In this document: one piece after another, positions 37,667 through 49,772 of the stretch | Layout: each line of letters opens with the position of its first letter | How positions within the stretch are numbered: the first letter of the stretch is position 1 | DNA from: Siphonodentalium dalli | Lineage: Eukaryota > Mollusca > Scaphopoda > Gadilida > Siphonodentaliidae | Direction of reading: 5' to 3' | Assembly (NCBI GenBank): GCA_032622095.1 | Contig: CP136068.1 | Span: forward strand, 124,813,989 to 124,877,988 | DNA: 64,000 nt | Program-made: the position numbers and the translations under genes | Notes under the pieces: generated by a model | Databases searched by the model: none | The model's input: only the letters and a program-made list of their open reading frames with translations | Told to the model about the DNA's origin: nothing

Positions 37667-39718
37667 ACAAGAAAACCATAGTCAGAAATGGTAACGCCAC
37701 CAAGATCATATTATTAGCCATAAATATAAATTATAATACAATAATTCTATAAACTAGCTTTCAAATTTTATGTGGGAAATTTGCATACTTCTATATTTCA
37801 AGTTTTCCCGTTTCTCGTGTTATACATTACTTTCTTCAAACTGTCTTCTTTATTACACAAGCTGATGGGCCCGACTTCGTCCGGGATGTTTCCCATCTGA
37901 TTTCCGGCGAAAGGCGCGATTTGACCTTCAATTGACTATTTCGAAAGTCAAGGTCAGATCAGGGTCATGATTTGACCCGTCCAAAACACCCCCACCCGGA
38001 GAAAAGTACCACTAGGTATCAAATTTCGTCGAAATCCGTCCGTTTTACACCACTTGACCTCTAATTAACAATTTTGAAGGTCAAGGTAAGGTCGGAGTCA
38101 TGATTTGACCCGTCCAAAACACTCCCCCGACAAAAGTACCCATAGGTATCAAATTTCGTCGAAATCCATCCGTTTTACCCGATTTGACCTTTGATGGACC
38201 ACATTGAAGGTCAAGGTCACGCCGATGTCACGATTTGACCCGTTCAAAACACTCCCCGGACAAAAGTATCCCTAGGTATCAAATTTCGCCGAAATGTGTC
38301 CGTTTTACCCAAATTGACCTTGCATTGACAGTTTTAAAGGTCAGGTCGGGCTCACGATTTGACCAGTCCAAAACACTTCCCGGACACAAATACCCATAAG
38401 TATCAAATTACGTTGAAATCTATGGAAAGCCGAAGAGGACATGTTAGTTGCTAATTGCTAGATATACGACGCACGACTTGTCGCGGTATTTTAAAGGTGT
38501 TTCAAACTAGGAGATAGAAGGATTCTGCGTTTCAAATGGTGATGAATTATAGTAATTTATTCAAATTTTATGGCATAAATTGTTATTAAAACCGTATATA
38601 CTATAACAAAAATGAATGACTCGAAAATTAAGTGGGCCTTTAAACAAAGTCACAATTGCAGTTAGGCTCATCTCATACTCGTTTAATCAGCAATATTCTG
38701 CTGCGCAGTTTGTTATAGTTCCCAGTATTCATTGAGCGTTATAGCCCCACTGTTATAATTCGCCTTTAGCAGGCGTACTCTTGCCTCAGATTATTGAGAT
38801 ATTAGGTCACACGTAATGACATTAAATCGCATGGAAACATAGCAATTGTGTGGGCTGCTTGGCGTGAATATTTAATGAGAAATAAAGTCATACGTAATGA
38901 CATTAAACTCAAGAAAACCCTTCATAAAAAGATTCTTCGTGATAATGAACCCTCCCAATACTTTAGAATATAGAATTAACCTTAAAATAACAAAAACCTT
39001 CGGAATACAGAACCTTCGGAATAACGAACCTTCTGATTGGTGAACCTTCGGAATAGCGAACATTCAGAGAAATTTCGGAATAGTGGACATTCTGGATAGT
39101 GAACCTTCGGAATAGAGACATGCCCCCAATATTCATATTATATGCCCAGAGTTCAAAGGTATGGGCCCATAAAATCCTAAATTTGGCCCTTAAAATATTG
39201 AACTCCAAATTGGAGCCCACACAGAACATCACTTAAGTCAACTGTACCTGTGTCATGTCCCAATGCGGGAGGGTCCACAATATACCACAACATTCATATT
39301 ATATGCCAAGAATTCAAAAGTATGGGCCCACGTAATGACATTAAATCTCAAGAAAACCCGCGAAAACAAAACAAAATCACATTTAATGTTCTAAGTTAAG
39401 TTATTTCCTCCTGTATCTGTATCGGTATGCGCGCAGGATCAGTTCGGATGTGAGCGCACACTCCGTAAAAAGAATCTTTGTGATAATGAACCCTCTCAAC
39501 TTAGTCTCAATACTTTAGAATATAGAATTAACCTAAAAATAACAAAAACCTTCGGAATAGAGAACCTTCGGAATAGCGGATCTTCGGGATAGCGAACCTT
39601 CATAATAGAAACATGCCCCCACAAGTACACCGGTGACGTAAACACATGTGCTAATCTTTGTTGTACTATCGTGATTCTATCGGTACGATTTATACTCAGT
39701 ACGAAATAACCATAATAA
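37667..39718 (+). repeat. 1.9 kb repeat block, copy 2, with 80-bp head
   Basis: The head (37667-37755) matches 21379-21465 and 44023-44105. From about 37750 the order follows copy 1 (24360-26270): CCCGACTTCGTCCGGGATG, four TTGACC/GGTCAAGG units of about 125 bp, GGAAAGCCGAAGAGGACATG near 38425, the CACGTAATGACATTAAATC direct repeat (about 38812 and 39330) and GAACCTTCGGAATAG arrays. This copy has one more tandem unit, and its AAGGTCAAGGTCA motifs are partly mutated. Confidence 0.75.
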
Positions 39719-39839
39719 TACAGTCGCCCAGTGGATTATCGATCGACCACAGAATATGAAAATCTGCGTACCAAGCAACACCACGGTGTGGCGTAATGAC
39801 AGAATGGAAAAACAGAGCGGTAGCTTTGTTGACGATTTT

Positions 39840-40070
39840 CGCAAGCTACTCCAGGGGGGGGGGGGGGGGTTGCGGAAAAAAACTGCAGACACAGGGTGAA
39901 AAAACCTGTTTTCTTCGGTTTGGGTACCCCCCCCCCACAAAACAGCAAAAACTGCAGTTTTTTTCCACTGACCATTTGCCCCCCCCCCCCCCCCCAGAAA
40001 AATAAAATCTACCCCAGCCGGACAACAACTCGGTTTGACCGGAAACCGAAAAAAACACCGGAGCATACAA
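39840..40070. repeat. G/C homopolymer-rich repeat
   Basis: G and C runs (39853-39870, near 39930 and 39979-39995) alternate with AAAACTGCAG-type spacers. A related block is at 40615-40740 and resembles 6187-6765. All overlapping frames are low-complexity Pro/Gly peptides and not genes. G-quadruplex formation on either strand is possible. Confidence 0.7.
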
Positions 40071-40223
40071 TTCACGAGAAGGTGCTTGGTAACTTAGTTT
40101 AGATTATTATGACTAAAATGGTCATTGTCTACCAGTAGAACGCAGATTTGTACCTCGTGATGTCATGACATGTACACACATGTATATTGGTGATCGCAAA
40201 GCTTTGTATGCACTTTAAAAAAA

Positions 40224-40553
40224 ATGACAACTAGTCATTACCTCGACTTTGAAAAAGATGCAAATGAGATGAGTGAGATACCAGCATATAACTGTTTTCT
40301 GATACCATTGGAGGAGAAATTGTTTAATACATGGGATAGTTCTGCAGTAAAAATTTGCCAGATAAGCGATCGCAGGGTAGAATTCTGCATTCGACTGTTA
40401 GACACTGACATAGTCGGCATTATTAAGAGGGTTAATGGGGTCAATATCACATGTAAACCAAGACAGTGGTTATCCAAAATTGTTTTAGGTGGATTGTACT
40501 ACTCATGTATATATGATTTGGATATTAAGGTTAATCCATATTCTATGAAATGA
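40224..40553 (+). CDS. Uncertain orphan reading frame, 109 aa
   Basis: An ATG after an A-tract opens a 109-codon frame with balanced amino-acid composition, including Trp, Cys and charged residues (for example EEKLFNTWDSSAVKICQISD). This is unlike the low-complexity frames around it. I recognise no domain, signal peptide or membrane segment, and it sits between two homopolymer repeats. It could be a decayed piece of a transposon gene, a lineage-specific short gene or chance. There is no splice or polyadenylation evidence. Confidence 0.2.
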   Translation: MTTSHYLDFEKDANEMSEIPAYNCFLIPLEEKLFNTWDSSAVKICQISDRRVEFCIRLLDTDIVGIIKRVNGVNITCKPRQWLSKIVLGGLYYSCIYDLDIKVNPYSMK

Positions 40554-40789
40554 GAGAAAATTGAAGTTGTGAGTCTGAAAATACATATTTGGAAAAAAAA
40601 TACATGCAAATATTTTCCGACACCCCCCCTAAATGAATAAGGAAAACATTTACGTGTAAATTTTTGACGCCTAGATGCCCCCCCCCACCCCCGGTACGTT
40701 TTGTCCCGCAGTTTTGTCCCCCCCCCCCCTGGCTACTCGTCAAAATTGCAGCAAACCGAATCACACCGTTTCGAAATATAGTTCTTCGG

Positions 40790-41010
40790 TTGTAGTGAGA
40801 CTTTTCAAACATAAGGTCCAAAATTTATACAAATTTTGTTCGATATTTTGTGTTCTTAACAGGGGCAGCATGTTGCTCTGTTCGCTTAGTATATAATTTA
40901 ATTTCGCGGAAGTCCACCAAATGTGGGTGAAATGTCGCAGCGGTCTTACCGAGTCATCAACGGAGGTAAACCATGCATGGAGTTTGATTACGAATGTCGA
41001 CTTTTGGTAT
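40790..41010. repeat. Inverted copy of the 33720-33960 repeat
   Basis: Shared words, in reverse complement, include TTTGTATAAATTTT, the CGAACAGAGCAA block, ACCAACATTTGGTGGA-type sequence and TTTGAAAAGTC. The overlapping minus-strand frame at 40761-41123 and the plus-strand frame at 33770 are the two copies read in parallel. I take this as repeat homology, not as a conserved gene. Confidence 0.65.
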
Positions 41011-41439
41011 AAAGCATAGTATAAAATGCCCATTCGGAGAATAGAAAGTCGAGGTAGAAAAAAAAGGAGCTGAGTTTTAAGTTCAACAAACTGCCTATTG
41101 GACCTACTCCAGGGACATTTCATAAGTTATCAACTCGTCCATTAGTTTTTAGCACAATGCAGACTGGGTTAAAGAAGTCGGTTTTGACAACACTCAATTA
41201 CTCTTTGTTTCGCCTTGAGCGCAAAAAATATTACTTTTGGGTCGAGAAAGTCGCACACGAAGCGTGTTTAATCCTTTCTATACTAAAGCATCATAACTAT
41301 CCCATATATAGGGAATGTTCAGACAATAAGTTCAACAAACGACCATAATTTTTATAGGTCAAACACTGTTTTTGTTGTAAAGTATTGAACGTGCTATCTG
41401 CAGTGTCAGCAGAGATGTTGGAAATTTATCCATGAATCC

Positions 41440-41770
41440 CGTATACAAATTTCCTGTGGTTTACTATAGTAGATCTGTGGTACCGGTAATCATGGTTTTA
41501 TAATATTTACAATGATAACGTTGTGGTATTTGCATACCATGTTTGTTTTACCATCTGGGTTTACTATAGTCGATATTACGTTAACTACGGTTTTACCATA
41601 TACATCATGGCAATTATATGTTATGTGTATACCGTGTTTGGGTTTACCATGGTTTTTGAGTTAAAACTTGTATTTTTATGGTAAAATATGATGGTGAAAG
41701 TAATTAATCTCACAACTATATACACCATAGTAAAATCCACGTTTAACTGCATTAACCATGGTTTGATTTA
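41440..41770. repeat. Degenerate TTTACCATGGT-type motif repeats
   Basis: Variants of GGTTTTACCATGG, GTTTACTATAG and TATACCGTG recur irregularly. No exact period is visible. No gene is recognised from 41020 to 42089. Confidence 0.45.
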
Positions 41771-42089
41771 CCTATATTTCGATTTTCCTTTGACATAAAC
41801 CAGCCAGTGAGTGGGTTGGGATAATGTTGTTGGACGCGAAAGCTTCGCGTGGATATTCTATATGTCATTCTATATCGGGGTTTAGCGTTGTCGACCCGCT
41901 CACCTAAAATCATCAATAACTGTAATAAAATGTCACCATTATATTTTGACATAGAAATTATTCTATATGTTCCACAATAGTTGACAACTTAAAGTTGTAA
42001 TGTGATGTGAAAAAAAAATTTATAACATTGTTTTCATAAATATGAACTCATTTGACCTCACATGAAGTGACAGTTTGAATTAAATGGAA

Positions 42090-42771
42090 ACAAAGCGAGT
42101 ATACTCGTACGCGGGATATTACAAAGCGAGTATACTCGGACGCGGGATATTACAAAGCGAGTATACTCGGACGCGGGATATTACAAAGCGAGTATACTCG
42201 TACGCGGGATATTACAAAGCGAGTATACTCGGACGCGGGATATTACAAAGCGAGTATACTCGGACGCGGGATATTACAAAGCGAGTATACTCGTACGCGG
42301 GATATTACAAAGCGAGTATACTCGGACGCGGGATATTACAAAGCGAGTATACTCGGACGCGGGATATTACAAAGCGAGTATAATCGGACGCGGGATATTA
42401 CAAAGCGAGTATACTCGGACGCGGGATATTACAAAGCGAGTATACTCGGACGCGGAATATTACAAAGCGAGTATACTCGGACGCGGGATATTACAAAGCG
42501 AGTATACTCGTACGCGGGATATTACAAAGCGAGTATAATCGGACGCGGGATATTACAAAGCGAGTATACTCGGACGCGGGATATTACAAAGCGAGTATAC
42601 TCGTACGCGGGATATTACAAAGCGAGTATACTCGGACGCGGGCTATTACAAAGCGAGTATACTCGGACGCGGGATATTACAAAGCGAGTATACTCGGACG
42701 CGGGATATTACAAAGCGAGTATACTCGGACGCGGGATATTACAAAGCGAGTATACTCGGACGCGGGATATT
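42090..42771. repeat. 22-copy 31-bp satellite with palindromic core
   Basis: Exactly 22 units of 31 bp (682 bp) of ACAAAGCGAGTATACTCG followed by (T/G)ACGCGGGATATT. Each normally contains the 12-bp palindrome CGAGTATACTCG. The T variant occurs in units 1, 4, 7, 14 and 17, and an AATCG variant breaks the palindrome in units 10 and 15. Units 12 and 18 carry other single changes. Divergence is very low. The 99-codon frame through the first 300 bp reflects the 93-bp (3 x 31) period and is not a gene. Confidence 0.97.
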
Positions 42772-43080
42772 ACATGCGTAATTTAACAAGAAGATTAGAT
42801 TTCATGTCCGATGCATGACTTTACCATGGATTCGTGGTAGAATAATTATCACGATGTCAAAGATCGTCTTTACTCAACTGTAGTTTTACTTAATGTCGGT
42901 ACCATGTTTTATATATAACATCGTATTTCATTGTGATTGACAATCATCATAATAATCATCATAATTTTCTCACTTATATATGACGGGAATAGTGTAATGT
43001 TCTTGGGTGTGTACACCAGCATGTAAGTTAATGATTCAGTAAATATGTTTGAATCTATAGTAATTGTTATCTTTCAGATA

Positions 43081-43393
43081 TATAGAGGATATCCACACTT
43101 TTTCAGTGGATATGGGTTATATCTCATGAGTGATGACAAAACATTGAATTTCCACGAGTGGCTTTAGCCACGAGTGGAAATTCAAATGTTTTGTCATCAC
43201 GAATGAGATTTAACCCATATCTACTGAAAAAGTGTGGATATTCTGTTTATTATATACTTTAATTACTTGCCTATGGCCCCCAATGAATGTCAATACATCA
43301 GAAATGTCACCAGTGGGATATCACTTATATCTCACTAGTGGGATATCACTTATATCTCACTGCTAAAACCTTATAATTTCATGGGCAAGTATA
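43081..43393. mobile_element. TA-flanked foldback element with two nested hairpins
   Basis: Ends are TAGAGGATATCCACAC and CATGGGCAAGTATA. A large inverted repeat pairs GATATCCACACTTTTTCAGT with ACTGAAAAAGTGTGGATAT, and an inner perfect hairpin pairs GAATTTCCACGAGTGGC with its complement around TTTAG (about 43144-43188). Two direct GTGGGATATCACTTATATCTC units follow. A shorter relative without the inner hairpin interrupts the element at 1801-1939, in the opposite orientation. Confidence 0.75.
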
Positions 43394-43801
43394 TAATAAA
43401 TACATTTATTTTTTATTGTTTTTTGGAGGATTTTTCATTGTCTCATACATGACACACAGAAATCCCGCGAATGAACAAAGAGTTCATCGACCTATATTTA
43501 ATAAATAGGGTATGACTCGGAGTTGACTACGCGGGTATAGTGCTCATGACGCGAACTATACTATATGTATTTCACCTACTAATTCGAACTTGTAGTATAT
43601 GCATACTACATAACTGTATCCCACTGACACACTGACACAAACTGCTGGACTGTTACCCTTCTTAATAGAAATCAAGTAGAACTCGTTTAACTCAGAACGA
43701 ATTCAATTATCCATAAACAGACGAAGAGAAGCAATTGGCAAGGTTGTCTTGAACTCCAGCTCAATATATACCGGAACGCGTAATATTTAAGTTTCATTTT
43801 G

Positions 43802-43804
<3 letters not shown>

Positions 43805-43852
<48 letters not shown>
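43805..43852. repeat. (GA)n microsatellite
   Basis: About 48 bp of GA dinucleotides. The Arg-Glu run in the overlapping frame is simply this repeat. Confidence 0.95.
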
Positions 43853-43860
<8 letters not shown>

Positions 43861-44022
43861 GCTCATTTTAAGTAGTTATTTTCCCTCAGGTATAAACCAG
43901 TCCATCAATCGGTGTCAGTGCGGACGTGTCGACTTAATTCATCAGGTAGTAATTAAGCTACCAGGAGATCAGATGACTTTAGAGTCACCATATCGAAACC
44001 GAACAAGTGTTCGCATATACTT

Positions 44023-44560
44023 ACAAGAAAACCATAATCAGAAATGGTAACGCCCTCAAGATCATATTATTAGCCATAAATATAAATTATAATATAAAAT
44101 ATATTGGTTACATGAATTCACCGCCTCAGAATTCCGTTAAAACAACTAATCCTTCGAATTATTACAAACAACTATACGGCTTATTACTGCCGGTTTCTCA
44201 TTCACCACACCAGAAAGCTTCTAAATGCGGATACAAAATCGGAGGTATTGTGTTCCCGCCAAGAGTGTATGGTCCAGCCATTGTTCATACCTAAACATCG
44301 AAAGCAATTAACGCGGTCATAATTGTTACATACTGCAACTATAAGACATCCAGCGGATACACACCCCACGAAAACCCGAAATGTGTTGTCCTGCGAGAAA
44401 TCCCATCGCTACAGCTCAATTTGACACGGCCAGATTAGACTTCCTACAATTTCCATAAACAAGATAATATATTATATACCCATGATTTTAATTATAGAAT
44501 ATAAAATATATTGGTTTCGCGAATGACCCACTCAGAATTCCGTTAAAATAACAATAACCA
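44023..44560. repeat. Third 80-bp head plus a short direct repeat
   Basis: 44023-44105 matches the heads at 21379 and 37667. A second word (TATAAAATATATTGGTT then CTCAGAATTCCGTTAAAA) occurs at about 44092 and again at about 44500. No coding gene is recognised. Confidence 0.6.
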
Positions 44561-46280
44561 GCACCTAATTAACGAACAGGTGGCCGACTCGGCCGTCTCC
44601 GACCACAACCATATGTGCTGCAGAACGAAAAATATCAATAAAAGTTGAAATATAAGACTTACAAATTATCTTTTAAATTTATTTTATTGGTAATTGACAT
44701 AGCTTGTCACAAACCAAAAATCAACATTGTTGACATGATAATGTAAAGGACAATAAACGAAATTGAAATTCCCAATTACACCTTTTACCGGTGACCGGCC
44801 TCCTGATCGCGCAGTTCGACTTTTAAATAAATAAACCGGAAAAACCAATTTTCTATTTATAAAAGTCCCATTGGCCCACATGTTTCTAATATTTGGCCAC
44901 CAGTATACACCCGATGGGCGTTAATAAATATGTTGCGGAATAATTACTGCAAGAGAAGATGTTAAGATATTTCAGACCGCACATAATTCGCAAATGAATC
45001 GATGTGTAAATAGACAAATACAAACCAAACAGATGGATATATTGTCTATCATTGGAAAAATCACTGTGTAGGAACTGTTACATCGGAAGTCGTTCTATCA
45101 CCGGTATTGTGATGGTTCTTGACTGATTTGTTACGGTTCCTTATGATTAAAAATAATCATTTTCGGGACAAAATCACGCATAATTATAGATATCTTGAAT
45201 GATTAGAGGCTACAGAAGTGCCGTATTATCGAAACCCGAACTCTACATCACAATTAATTCGGAATTAGCGACCTAACGCGTAAATTATCACTGAAAATCA
45301 AGCCACGTAAACGCAATTCCTTTGTTTTTGGTGGCGTATAAAATATGAAACGCATTCTGAACACGAACACTGAGTGTAAAATATACTCGTGTTATTCTTC
45401 TGTAAAATAGCTGAGAAAATATCCCGATAGCGGTTGATAATTTGGAACAGTTGCCTCGTAATCAACACGTGTGCGTGTTATGGTCCTATTTCAACCCAAT
45501 CATGGCTGTGACGGTTCTATACATGAGATTTACTAGAACGATTTCTGCACTTTGGGCCGAATATTGTCTTGTGTATCTGACATTTTAAACCAGATAATGA
45601 CTGTAGATTATGCCATTTACATTATACAACAGGTATATTAAGAAATAATACAATAAATATCTAATAATAATAGTAAGTGATTTTAATTGGCAGAAACCAA
45701 ATATTAAAAGTCCTGAGGGGTATAATATCAAAATCATGCCTGCCTATATAAATAACCAATGGTAATAGAAATCTACTCTCAGGAGATTATGAAACGTTAT
45801 TCATTTAATTAATACAGGGCCTTGATTGAAAGATCCAGGTGGGACAATGTTTCGATGCCAGCACCTAGATATTTCTTCCTCGAAAGTCCCGTCTAAGGGA
45901 CATTTACGCATGTTTGTCGCCCAGACATGAACATATCTTATGAAATCACGTTCAACTGAATCATTCATATGTTATGGCGTAGCCGAGAGATATGGGTGGT
46001 GGGAGGGGCCCGGTGCTTGGGCAGGGAGGGGTGCTTAATTTGTGTCTGCCCCAACTTTGGTCAAATTTTTCAACAGTTACAAATTTCATACCTTACACTA
46101 GATAGCATGGTTGGAAATTTTAAATTGTTCCCTTAGTTTGATTTTACAACAATGACTGAGGAAAGTCCCTCCTTATGTACATACACACATTTTAATAATA
46201 ATGTGTTCGTTTAAAGTGTAATTGTCCGCCGCGCTCATTTAAAACAATATTAACAATATTTAATTCCTATCTAATCATCG
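44560..46280. other. Intergenic; one arm of a distant inverted repeat
   Basis: About 45066-45180 is the reverse complement of about 47545-47645 (shared GGAACTGTTACATCGGAAGT-like and GATTTGTTACGGTTCCTTA). About 46020-46135 carries GTTGGAAATTTTA-type material of the 8.4-9.9 kb repeat. No gene is recognised. Confidence 0.5.
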
Positions 46281-46282
46281 GG

Positions 46283-46372
46283 GCCGACTTCTCTCAGGTC
46301 GACTTCGCGTCGGGTCGTCTTCGTATTGGGCCATCTTCATATTGGGTCGACTTCACATGCGCCCGACTTCAC
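46283..46372. repeat. Degenerate 16-bp repeat, six units
   Basis: CTTC cores occur at 46288, 46303, 46319, 46335, 46351 and 46367, within (G/C)GTCGACTTC-like units with variable linkers (GGGTCGACTTCACATG, GGGCCATCTTCATATT). The regular 15-16 bp spacing shows tandem origin despite divergence. Confidence 0.75.
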
Positions 46373-49118
46373 TTGTACTCTTTTGACCAATAGTCACATG
46401 ATTTTTAAAACTTCCATTGGCTGATTGAGTTACTTTTAAATGTTTAGTATTGGTACTAGTATTTACATTCCGGAATATCCCCGAGGATGCGTGACTACTC
46501 ATGCCCAAGACCAGTTGCCCCGGGGATGATCTTACATGTTCCGGGCGACTGCTATAGTAAGTCAAAGGCGGTTGACAAAATAACTTTTGCTTTCACTTCA
46601 TCCAATTTTCATTTTATTTAATATTACAAAAGGTAGCCTTTACTAATATAAAACAAGTATTCCCCTTACAGGCGAGTGGATACAATTAATTGCGTGATTG
46701 GTTGCAATCAGGTATCTCTTATCAGGAATCTGAGTGGCATGGCTTCACTGTCTAGAGGCTTAGAAGTTAGAACAAACTGAGCGATTGCCGGTCAGATTAT
46801 CCTGAACAGCAGAACAAGTGCGATGAAGAAATAACGAATTCTAGCATCTAACCTATATAATCAGCACCCAGCAAGCGGATGAACTTCTTAAATTGCGTAA
46901 TCAGAGCAAAGTATGGGTGTCAACGAACGTTTAACTTTTTTTGGCTTTTTGCTGATTAAAATGCGTCTACGAAAATAGACAACATAAGATACAAGACAGA
47001 TTACTATATATATCCCTCTACGCTCACGCTTTCCGAAGTCCAGCGCTATGAAATTGCACTATAGTTAATCGGCTATTGACTCATGGAAATGTTGAGCCTG
47101 CAAAACGCGTTATTTTTCAAACTTGCTGGCGACTTGGTGAATTTTGAAAGGCGTAACACAGGTTATTGAATCAGTATAGGAATGCAGTGTAATTAATAGA
47201 AATTGATAACAATTGGGGCAAATGTCAACTTAATGCATATTGTGTTGTGTTTTCTTTGATAGCATTCACGACATGGTCAGTTTGAACCATTGTCCTGCTA
47301 AATATTAGCGATAGTATTACCCGTATAAAACCGATTAAATGGGGAGAGAACCGACTTGATCAGGAGAGAACCCAAACAAATATCAAAATTCGAGATTTTC
47401 TTCATTGTTATAACTCGCACAATGGAATTTTCGTTATTATTACGCTCGTTTGGGCTACCGATTGTGAGGAGGGTGGAAACAATAATCGAATTATCAGCTA
47501 GGTGGCTCCAAAATTGCGTTTGAACTGTCAAAAAGTCGCGAAAATGTATAATTTCGATCATAAGGAACCGTCACAAATCAGTCAAGAACCATCACAAACC
47601 GGCAATAGAACGACTTCCAATGTAACAGTTCCTACACAGTGGGAAAAATATGCTATTGGCACTAAGACCACACAAACCCACTCGGACCTTGCATCCTGGA
47701 GTTTTTCCCTACCCCCTCTATTGGAACGTGAAATTTCATACTTTGATTCATTTGGATACGATACAACTAAACTGATGATTTAAAATTTATTGTCCACATT
47801 TTAGAGCACATTTCCTGGCACGTACGACGTTTGGGAATTTAACTCGACAAAACATGGCGGGATACGACCTTTCAAAACTCATACGACGAAATAGAATTCA
47901 CCAATGTTTAATGACCAAGCTTTGTACCGTATGTACGCCATTTTTCCACCGACGTATAAAGTTATTAATTATACATCAATTTCTCAAGGGATTTGTGATA
48001 ATCTACAGACATTTATATTGACGCAATGTCAGCGATGTGTAATTCTTTCCTCTACTAATACGTTGTTACTTACAGAACGGTAATCTAAAACGTTAAAGGT
48101 ACTCAATCCGATATGATGGTCCCATATCATCAAGTTACAACAACAAGATACGCTTTGGTTATCAGAATCGATTAATTACAACAAAATAATGCTATAACCA
48201 CTGGCCGTATTATGACTTGATTATCACGAAATTTGGCCCTTTAGTCCGAGAGGGTCGCCTTGACGATTTTATCCAGGCCACAAATAAGTACATATCTCGA
48301 GAATAAAAAATTTCAAAAATCGATATCTGATCTCTCTGAGCTTCGATGAGTGGGTTCCTCAAATCGAATCAAATATTGCTTATCCCCCGAAGCAAAAGAA
48401 ATAGTAATTAATTGGGAGCGTTAATTCGGATTATGTAACTTTAATGGTGGGAATAAATTACATCCAACGTGGCCATTGATGTATTACCTGACAATGGCAG
48501 TTATAAATGGTACTCTGGTAAAATAGTTTACTCCCAATTGAAGGAGATGTAATGTACAAAGCAAGGTGGTTTGAAAAACAAAACTGATATTGCGTGTCAG
48601 TATTTACACATGTGATATGCAGCACCAGTATCCTGATATCTTGTAGCACAACAGCATGTAATATCCGGGCGTTACTGTACTATAGTCTTAGAATATTGGA
48701 CAGGTCAAGATCGATAACTTACATATCTATATCTACAAATATGGCTCTGGTGGCCATATACATCAACTGACTGGTGCATTTCCTTTATCCGTATACGAAC
48801 AAGTCTGTCAAAGACAATTAAAGTGATGTGAAACAATACGGTAGGGTGATAAAATAGAAATGGAGAATAATCTTGCTTGAAGTATTTATATTTACGAATA
48901 TTATCCAAATTGACAACAAACACGGTCATTCTTATATATTAATTAAATGCATTAAATTATTAACGTAGTTCAGACAATATTTTCTATGGAGTGGCATAAA
49001 GGTCGATTTCTTTGAAATTTTTCGCGATATTTGTAGGATGCTACATCCCCCCCCCCCCAGTTGGCATATACCACCTGAATACTCACTTCTCATCTCCATA
49101 CACCAAAACAAGTCCATA
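46373..49118. other. Intergenic; repeat fragments only
   Basis: Includes the partner arm at about 47545-47645 of the repeat near 45.1 kb and a decayed copy (48096-48370) of the 35796 repeat. The 93-codon frame at 47502-47783 starts in the inverted arm, which argues against a gene. Near 49047 there is a short C run. Confidence 0.45.
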
Positions 49119-49581
49119 CGTGACCCGCCATATCAAATCCAGTCGGAAGTCGGGATTTTTTTTTACCCTGTGTCAATGCATTCTCTTATATATGCGAGTC
49201 GACCATAGGTCGCCCCGCATATATAAGAGAATGGATTGGCCTAACATTTTTTTTACAATTTTAATAATTTTTTCTTGTATTCTTTAACAATTTTATAATT
49301 TCACCCATACAGAGCCCCAGACAAACATGAGCAGACGACACTCTTCTATATGCTTCTATATAGGTGTGGGGCTCCCTGCAGGGTAATGGATGTTTTTTTT
49401 ATTTTATGTCCTAAAAATTGTCAGAAACATTTATTTAAAAAAAATGATAAAAAATTGTTAGGCCAATGCATTCTCTTATATATGCGAGGCGACCTATGGT
49501 CGACTCGCATATATAAGAGAATGCATTGGCACAGGGTAAAAATATCCCGACTTCCGACTGGATTTGATATGGCGGGTCACA
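49119..49581. mobile_element. TA-flanked double-hairpin miniature element, copy B
   Basis: Terminal repeats CGTGACCCGCC...GGCGGGTCACA are flanked by TA (49117-49118 and 49582-49583). It is the same element as 7882-8343 at almost the same length (463 versus 462 bp), but the unique middle segment with GTGGGGCTCCCTGCAGGG is in the opposite orientation, meaning the whole element was inserted the other way round. The two hairpins are intact, each with arms of about 27 bp. Confidence 0.85.
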
Positions 49582-49772
49582 TAATATGCCTTTAAGTGGA
49601 TGAAGGTAGCTGACAGTGATTGACGTTTGAAGTTATAAATCATCGATAGAATTAAGATATTTGAGTTACCATGCACTTATCACAAATCTTAATCATGACA
49701 TAGGCAGCGGGTCCATTAAACATGTACATAAATAAATATTGTAAATCATTGGTATGACATAGCTGCGCAATG

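Noticed and set aside
42084-42383. 99-codon repetitive frame (repeated YSYAGYYKASILGRG) as a repeat protein
   Set aside because: It is produced by a 31-bp satellite whose three-unit period (93 bp) happens to lack stops. The unit length is not a multiple of three, and there is no flanking coding context.
47502-47783. 93-codon frame as a gene
   Set aside because: Its first third is an arm of an inverted repeat shared with about 45066-45180.
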